Shown: positions 57,213-64,000 of the stretch, one piece after another | Position numbering within the stretch: the stretch's first letter is position 1 | Layout: every line of letters starts with the position of its first letter | DNA from: Heterodera schachtii | Lineage: Eukaryota > Nematoda > Chromadorea > Rhabditida > Heteroderidae | DNA: 64,000 bases | Direction of reading: 5' to 3' | NCBI GenBank assembly: GCA_023374025.1 | Contig: SIJG01000050.1 | Span: forward strand, 697,719-761,718 | The notes under the pieces: model-generated | The model's input: only the letters and a program-made list of their open reading frames with translations | What the model was told of the DNA's origin: nothing | Database searches by the model: none | Position numbers and translations under genes: made by a program

Positions 57213-60200
57213 ATGGTCCTCCTCCGCTCCATGCATTTTCATCCATCTGTTTTTGCCCAGCTGCTGCTGCAGCTGCTGGTGGTGTGCCTGCTCAGTTTGC
57301 CGAAACCCGGACATTGTATGTAGTAATATTACTGTATATCAAAAAAGAATTTTTTTTTGTTTTTTTTTGTAAAAAATGGGTTTTTTATTTTTATTTTTCT
57401 AATCATTTTTTTAAACTTTTCATTTTTCAAATGCCTTTAGTATTAAAGTGCAAACATCGCCAGGAAAGTGAGGGAAACAAATTTCTCACTGATGGAGTGG
57501 AAGACTGCGGAAATGACTTATCTTGGAGATGTTGTGCATCTTTCTGCACAGCTGGTGAAGAGGAAAAAAATTTTTTTTAACAAAATAATTTTTTTTTTTT
57601 TTTTGGAGGGGTCATGTAGAGAAATTCAGGAAAAATTTTTAAATTTTTTGGGGGGGGGGGGTTTCTAGTTTGGGTACACCCCAAAATCTTGCCGCCCGAA
57701 ATCTCGCCGAAACAAAATCTCGCCGCCCAAAATCTCGCCGCAGAAATTTCAAAAATTTTTTTTCACACTTAGAAATTTTGCAAGGAAAAATTATTTGAAA
57801 ATTATTTTTCGCTAAAAAATTATAATAATCATTTTCCGTTTTTAAAAACTGACCAATTAGGTGATTTTCTCGTTAAAGTACTCACAATTTCTATTTATTT
57901 TTCGGCGGCGAGATTTTGTCGCGCTAGATTTCGGGCGGCGAGATTTTGTCGCGCTAGATTTCGGGCGGCGAGATTTTGTCGCGCTAGATTTCGGGCGGCA
58001 AGATTTTGTCGCGCTAGATTTCGGGCGGCGAGATTTTGTCGTGGCGAGATTTCGGGCGGCGAGATTTTGTCGCGGCGAGATTTCGGGCGGCGAGATTTTG
58101 TCGCGGCGAGATTTCGGGCGGCGAGATTTTGTCGCGCTAGATTTCGGGCGGCGAGATTTTGTCGTGGCGAGATTTCGGGCGGCGAGATTTTGTCGCGCTA
58201 GATTTCGGGCGGCGAGATTTTGTCGCGGCGAGATTTCGGGCGGCGAGATTTTGTCGTGGCGAGATTTCGGGCGGCGAGATTTTGTCGTGGCGAGATTTCG
58301 GGCGGCGAGATTTTGTCGCGCTAAATTTCGGGCGGCGAGATTTTGTCGCGGCGAGATTTCGGGCGGCGAGATTTTGTCGTGGCGAGATTTCGGGCGGCGA
58401 GATTTTGTCGCGGCGAGATTTCGGGCGGCGAGATTTTGTCGCGCTAGATTTCGGGCGGCGAGATTTTGTCGTGGCGAGATTTCGGGCGGCGAGATTTTGT
58501 CGCGCTAGATTTCGGGCGGCGAGATTTTGTCGTGGCGAGATTTCGGGCGGCGAGATTTTGTCGCGCTAGATTTCGGGCGGCGAGATTTTGTCGCGCTAGA
58601 TTTCGGGCGGCGAGATTTTGTCGCGCTAAATTTCGGGCGGCGAGATTTTGTCGCGGCGAGATTTCGGGCGGCGAGATTTTGTCGTGGCGAGATTTCGGGC
58701 GGCGAGATTTTGTCGCGGCGAGATTTCGGGCGGCGAGATTTTGTCGCGCTAGATTTCGGGCGGCGAGATTTTGTCGTGGCGAGATTTCGGGCGGCGAGAT
58801 TTTGTCGCGCTAGATTTCGGGCGGCGAGATTTTGTCGTGGCGAGATTTCGGGCGGCGAGATTTTGTCGCGCTAGATTTCGGGCGGCGAGATTTTGTCGCG
58901 GCGAGATTTCGGGCGGCGAGATTTTGTCGCGCTAGATTTCGGGCGGCGAGATTTTGTCGCGGCGAGATTTCGGGCGGCGAGTTTTAGTCGTTGCGAGATT
59001 TCGGGCGGCGAAATTTTGTCGTTGCGAGATTTCGGGCGGCGAAATTTTGTCGTGGCGAGATTTCGGGCGGCGAGCTTTTGTCCCGTCTCCCGCTAGTTTC
59101 AACTCGAGAAAAATCCCGGAGCGGAGGTGAGGGTAGGGATCTCGAGTGTCACCATGAAACAAAAATTTGGGAGAGTTTAAATATGAAAACAATTTTCAGG
59201 CGATTTCATGTGGAATGAGTGGACATGTCTTCTATCCAGTGGAAATTCCGACAAGGACGAAGCAAATTGTGTCATGGAGCAATCTTACATTGACACTGAG
59301 CGTGCCAAATTTGACCTTCCCAAGGCCGACCGCAATTGGACGTGCACGTGCCAATTGGGCGCCCTTTATGGGGAGATGGGCAACGCGAACATTGTGAACC
59401 CAAATCCGGCATTGAGGCCCACGCGTAAGGACAACAGGGAATGCCAAGCGAGCAGACGGAATAAAATTTTTCAAGGACGTGGACTTTAAAATAGGTTTTA
59501 CAGTGAAATAGTAAAATTTTGTTTCCAAGAACACGGAGAGAAAAATTCGTTTTCAAGGACACGGAGAGAAAAATTCGTTTTCAAGGGCATACATGGACTG
59601 TAAAATTAGTTTTCAAGGACACGGAGAGTAAAATGTGTTTTCCATGGAAATGGACAGTAAAATTATGTTTCCAAGAACACGGAGAGAAAAATTCGTCTTC
59701 AAGGACACGGAGAGTTAAATTCGTTTTCAAAGACATGTACTGTAAAATTCGTTTTCAAGGACATGGACTGTCAGTTTTTTTTGCAGGGGCCCAGATGATT
59801 GATTCTGTTTGGTCCCCGTCTACGGCGGAGGGCTAACCCAAAATTTTACTCAGACTTTGTCAATTTTCAAGTACACGGGTTCTCCAAAAAGATGGAGAAC
59901 AAAAATTTTCAAGGACAAGCAGACTTTTTTTCAAGGACTAGAATTTTCAAATTTTAGCAAAAATGAAGTGCAAATACCGCATTGAATCGGAGGATGTCGA
60001 ACTCAATGAAAAGCAGAACACGAAGGAAGAAAAAGAATGCGAAAACAACGAAATGAAATGTGGCTTGGCGCTCTGCAAAGCGAACGATAGTAAAAATTTA
60101 AAATTATTATTTTACCAAGAATTAATTCGGCAGAAAAAAAAATACAAGTCTAGACTAACCTTGAAAAATTTTATGCTCCAGAAAAATTCCCGTGTTTTTT

Positions 60201-61135
60201 TTAAGTTTATTGGCAAATTTTTTTTTTTGTAAAAATTCTTGAATAACAAAATGCCAATAATTTTTACCCACATTCAAATGCCATTTTTTGTCACCAATTT
60301 AAGGTGAATTGGTGTTTAACCATTGGTCATGTTTCCCGGCTGATTTGAAGAAAAAGGCGTGTGCCAAAGATGCAGCGAATCGCACGAATGAAATACGTGC
60401 CAAATGGGGCGCTAATAAGTTGGCGAATGCCACCACTGATTGGAAGTGCCGGTGCCGTTTTGGTGCCAACGGGACGGACATGGGCAATGCCAAATTTGTG
60501 CCGTCGTCGGCGCCAGTGCCGAGTGAGTTGAGGGGGGGGGGGGGGGGGGTGGAAAAATGCGGCATAGTGTTATTCAAGGACGCGCGAAAGGGATTTTCAA
60601 GGACAGACGCTAAAATAACAATTCCCGAGTTTTTAAAAAATCCGGGCCATAATTTATTTAATTTTTCAACGACAGATAGGGAATTTTTCAAGGACCAAAT
60701 CATTTCAAGGACGACACAGAAATTTAAAAAAATTTAGCGAATGTTCGTCACGGCAATGGAGGAATGGCATTGGTGGTGGTTGGGCTCATCCTTGGTAAAT
60801 TTAATGATTGTAATTAAAATAAATAATTAAAAAATTTAATTAAAATAAATAATTAAAAAATTTAATTAAAATAAATAGGTTTTTCGCGTATTAAAAAATA
60901 TAAATACATTTTCTCGAAGGATGTAAATTTTTTTCCAAAAACCTCAATTTTATGAATTTAAAAAGAAAAAACTTTTATAATTTTTAATTATTTTTTCAAG
61001 GAAAAGTAAACAAAAAAAAATTTTTATTGCAAAAAATAAGTTTTAAGCAATTTCTCAACCGAATTGTGAGATTATAATTAAAAATTTTAAGCTTTTTTGC
61101 CGCTTTTCCATGCCGTGCCTCTGAAGAACTGCTGA
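57213..61135 (+). CDS. CRM-5: secreted protein with duplicated two-exon cysteine modules
   Basis: Exons: 57213-57315 (signal peptide, core L-L-L-Q-L-L-V-V-C-L-L), 57441-57554, 59200-59424, 59958-60089, 60304-60522, 60738-60794, 61092-61135 (TGA), about 300 aa. All introns are phase 1. Module E (57441-57554; again 59958-60089) starts K-C-K-x-R-x-E-S-E. Module F (59200-59424; again 60304-60522) has W-x-C, a central C, then W-x-C-x-C and M-G-N-A. The E-F pair is thus duplicated in tandem. The C-terminus reads G-N-G-G-M-A-L-V-V-V-G-L-I-L followed by F-L-P-L-F, split by a phase-1 intron as in the other CRM genes. Modules E and F do not align with A-D, so the link to CRM-1 to CRM-4 rests on promoter, tail and intron phase. 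Intron 2 holds a large minisatellite. Confidence 0.7.
57903..59092. repeat. 30/31-bp minisatellite, about 39 copies, in CRM-5 intron 2
   Basis: Units alternate between 'gattttgtcgcgctagattt' (30 bp) and 'gattttgtcgtggcgagatt' or 'gtcgcggcgagatt' (31 bp), joined by 'cgggcggcga'. The long arginine-rich frames are repeat artefacts. Inverted single units lie just upstream at about 57680-57740. Confidence 0.85.
59480..59960. repeat. ttttcaaggacacggagag repeat in CRM-5 intron
   Basis: About twelve irregular copies of 'ttttcaaggacacggagag..aaaattcg'. The same 'tttcaaggac' motif occurs in the next introns (60560-60720) and in the 24.1 and 52.9 kb elements. Confidence 0.6.
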
Positions 61136-61327
61136 AGCCATGGATTTTGAAATGAAGGACGAAAATTTAACTTCGACAAGTTATACCAGTCCCAATGCCC
61201 GATCAATTTAATCATTGCCCCAATCCGATCAATTAAAATGTGCCATCATGTAAATTTAATTTGCGGATTTCAATTCGTTTATTTATTTATTTTTTCGATT
61301 TATTTGGGAGTGATGTAAATTTAACAA

Positions 61328-61333
61328 AATAAA
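61328..61333 (+). terminator. possible CRM-5 polyadenylation signal
   Basis: AATAAA about 190 nt after the CRM-5 TGA. Confidence 0.35.
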
Positions 61334-62354
61334 GATGCAAGCAAAGCTTTGAAATAATTTCACAAATTTGTTGAATTTTGTCATAAGAAACTGCTAAGCT
61401 AAGTGATCAGCCTAAACAATGAGACGAAGGCTGATCAATGTGATGGATTTTTTTTGAAAAATTTTAAAGAAAATACTTAAAAATATGAATTTTACAAAAA
61501 TTGCTCTAATGCACTTAAGGCATCCAAACAATGGCGCCATCCTCAATTTCTTGGGCCATAAGTTTTTCTCTTAGATCGTCAGCGCCTAAATTCTTGGTAT
61601 CAATCGAAAACTTAAAAATCTCGGGAATTTATAAATAAACAAGAAATAGAGCAAATACTGACACTAAGAAAAAAAATGCGATAGTAAATCACAAAATTCA
61701 GCATTTTTCGAGTATATTTAAGAATATTTGTTTAAAATCAGTTGCCATTAGCTCAGAATTTAATTATCCAAAATTTTAGACTTAAATCTTTGATACCAAG
61801 AATACGGGCCTCAATTGTACTACTAATTACTCTCAGTCATGGCACGCAAATCCGTACATTTTCGGTGGCCATGAATTACAACGCATTTTTGTGATTAAGC
61901 AAAAAAAAAGTTAATTTTCAACATATTAAAAATAATTTGCGTGAATTTGTTAATTAGATTTGGGCAAAAAAATGACAAAGGCTTAAGCCAAAAAATTTCA
62001 AATTTTATGTAATTTAAGAAATCAGAGCAAAATTTGGTCAAAAAACAGTCGAGAAATTATGTAAATGCAATTTGTTAACAAATTTTGTCCAAATTTTGCG
62101 TCAAACATTGAAATTTGATATAAATATTGTCATTATGCCATAAACTCTAAAAATTTTTAATAAGTAATTTAAATAAATAAAAATAAAATTTAGTTATTAC
62201 CACAAAATCAGAGAAAATTTCAAACAAACCAAAACATTTTTATTTTGTCGACTTTGGAACATCCAAATAAAAAAATTGTCAGTGATATTCAGCAAAAACA
62301 TCAAATAATTGGTGTTAATTAATCTTGGATAATAAGCAAATCGTCTCCAAAGTC
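61334..62354. other. intergenic between convergent CRM-5 and SPRY genes
   Basis: No gene. A weak foldback (about 61545-61830; 'aaattcttggtatcaatcga' against 'tttgataccaagaatacgg') and AT-rich sequence. Confidence 0.45.
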
Positions 62355-64000
62355 TCAAGATTTCTTGGACAGATTGTATTGGAAGTTTGGCCCAAAATTG
62401 GCCTCGACCGCGTCCCCGTGGAATAACAATGTAACGGTAGGGTACAGGTCCGCCGTGCCCTCATCAACGTACAAATTGGTGATGTCTTAATTAGGCAATT
62501 AGCCAGTTTAATTAAGTTGGCATCATAAACACAAACTCAAGCGTTGCCCATTCTTCGTGAAAAACACTTGGCGTGTTGTCCGATTCAGTCCACATCCGAC
62601 CACATCGCCAATGCCAAAAGATGGCACATTGTCCGAAATGTTTAGTTCATTTCCATTGGCATTTTTGTAATCAATCCTTCCAAAATTTGCGTAACCGTAC
62701 GAAACACGGGCATTTCCAAGCCTAGTGTACAATGGCATTTCTTTTGTTGATAGCCCAATAAATATACTGAAATAGAAAAAAAAATGAAAGTTTAATTACT
62801 AACAAATTTTTCATCTCTTCAAAACGATTTAACAATTTTTAAACTAATAATTTTCTCCTTTTAAAAAAAAAGATTAAAATTTATATCATTTCTTTGGCAT
62901 AAAAACTGAAAAATTTTCTGAAAAACTCACGCTCCTTTGCTAGCAAGAATCCGATATTCCGCGTAAATAATGCCAATGCGACCAACAGCAGCAGCAGATG
63001 GCATTTGGATTGGTCCTGCTCGGCAAGAACAAAAGCCAGGAAATCCTAAACAAATAAAAAAAAATAATTATTCAATTAGTGAAAATTAGGCATTCAATTT
63101 CAATGTTTTTTTCTTGGCACCTTCTGTGCCCGTCGCATTCCGCTGAATGGCATTTTTGCTTTCATTAATCACAATTTTCCAGTCGCAATCAGATGCATTC
63201 CATTGATAATAAATTGGAAGATGAGAGTGAAAAAGCTGTAAATTTCAAATTTATTGTATTTAAATAAGAAAATTAAATTAATAATATGCTTGATCCCTTA
63301 TCGATGTAAGCAAATATCGCATTTTCTCTAATTACCCCCAGTATCAATAATCCCCTCGTTTCAAATTATCACCGCCCCTCTTCTGAGGAGGTTAAAAAAT
63401 AATCTGCCCCTGGGGGGGGGGGGGATAATTAGAGAAAGTACGGTATTTATTTGTTTCAATTAGAGTATAAGTAATTCAAATTTTTTGTTTTTTTCATTCT
63501 TTTTTTTTCTTGTAAATTTGAGATATTTAAAAAAATTCCACAACCGCTAAAGTTGCCATGTTCTTCATCAAAGACAGCACATTTTGATTGTCTCGCATTC
63601 CTACAGATGAAAAAACATAAATTTAAATAATTTAAAAAATATATTTTCCATTTTTACCATTTTCCAATTTGGTCACTGAAGCAGTTTGATTGTCGCGCTT
63701 TTTAGTTAATACTGAACAAAATTTTTTAAATTTTTATTTAAAAAAATGAAAAAAAACCAAAAAATATAAACAAATTAAGAATAGAAATTACTTGCCATTT
63801 TCAAATTGATTTTCCAATTTGGCCTCAGTTTCCGACACTTTCTCGGCCAATGCATTTTGATTCTCGCACATTCCCAAAATAAAAATATTAAAAAATATAT
63901 ATATTATTTTTCAACATTTTCCAATTTGGTAGACAACAAATTTTGGGTTTTTCGCAATTCATTGATTAAAAAATAAAATAAAATTTATTTAAAATATTTT
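62355..64000 (-). CDS. SPRY-domain protein with coiled-coil mini-exons (partial, SPRYSEC-like)
   Basis: Exons on the minus strand, 5' to 3': beyond the edge to 63916, 63862-63796, 63711-63658, 63600-63545, 63235-63121, 63045-62931, 62766-62537, 62485-62355 (TGA 62357-62355). All phases join. The first four exons are short and repeat a heptad-like pattern (N-Q-N/T .. K-L-E-N), giving a coiled coil. The SPRY domain follows: W-N-A-S-D-C-D-W, then F-I-G-L-S-T-K-E-M-P-L, V-S-Y-G-Y, P-S-F-G-I-G-D-V-V-G-C-G, T-K-N-G-Q-R-L, and A-N-F-G-P-N-F-Q-Y near the end. These are hallmarks of the RanBPM-like SPRY/SPRYSEC family expanded in potato cyst nematodes, many of which are secreted effectors. The 5' end is off the window, so a signal peptide cannot be checked. 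Exon 63862-63796 ends in a GC donor (GCAAGT). The gene is convergent with CRM-5 and lacks a CRM promoter in view. Confidence 0.85.
63322..63445. repeat. small inverted repeat in SPRY-gene intron
   Basis: 'ttttctctaattacccccag' on the left and its near-complement 'ctggggg..ataattagagaaag' on the right, about 120 bp apart. It lies between exons 63600-63545 and 63235-63121. Probably a tiny MITE. Confidence 0.5.

Noticed and set aside
57861..58874. Arginine-rich open frames up to 215 codons
   Set aside because: Products of the 30/31-bp minisatellite inside a CRM-5 intron.

Overview
The window reads as nuclear DNA of a plant-parasitic cyst nematode, most likely Globodera or a close relative. It is AT-rich, with small intron-split genes and GT-AG introns plus a few probable GC-AG ones. 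It carries an expanded family of cysteine-rich secreted proteins, a SPRY gene with a SPRYSEC-like C-terminus, and the ATGCCA motif known as the Globodera dorsal-gland ('DOG') box in repeated promoters. The species call is inference. All gene models were built by eye from splice sites and intron phase.

Layout. 1-799: 3' end of an unrecognised gene. 1431-3610: a three-helix membrane protein, whose 3' half is duplicated as a broken copy at 50391-51529. 4734-21671: two paralogous multi-module cysteine-rich genes (CRM-1 at 5372-9887, CRM-2 at 15238-21671). 22-33 kb: a transposon graveyard with hAT-like MITEs, Mutator-like transposase relics and a nested terminal-inverted-repeat composite. 33854-38652: CRM-3. 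39-42.9 kb: more MITEs. 43100-48756: CRM-4. 48.8-56.5 kb: tandem repeats, the broken gene copy, a small minus-strand gene for a secreted six/seven-cysteine protein (51962-52321), telomere-like hexamers and a ~117-bp satellite. 56590-61135: CRM-5. 62355-64000, minus strand: a SPRY-domain gene with coiled-coil mini-exons that runs off the right edge.

The main discovery candidate is the CRM cluster: five same-strand genes, each behind a near-identical ~350-400 bp promoter with one TGGCAT (DOG box on the other strand) 170-205 bp upstream of an ATAAATA/ATAAAAG box. The genes encode a signal peptide, cysteine modules on symmetrical phase-0 exons (phase-1 in CRM-5), short linker exons, and a C-terminal hydrophobic tail that ends the protein and is always split by a phase-1 intron. 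That layout fits GPI-anchored or tail-anchored modular proteins. CRM-1 and CRM-2 match exon by exon. CRM-3 and CRM-4 are reduced versions. CRM-5 uses a different pair of modules, duplicated in tandem.

Transposons have shaped the locus. Twelve hAT-like or foldback MITEs have perfect 8-bp target-site duplications. One interrupts the second membrane-gene copy, so filled and empty sites can be compared inside the window. A ~1-kb inverted-repeat element sits inside the signal-peptide exon of CRM-2.
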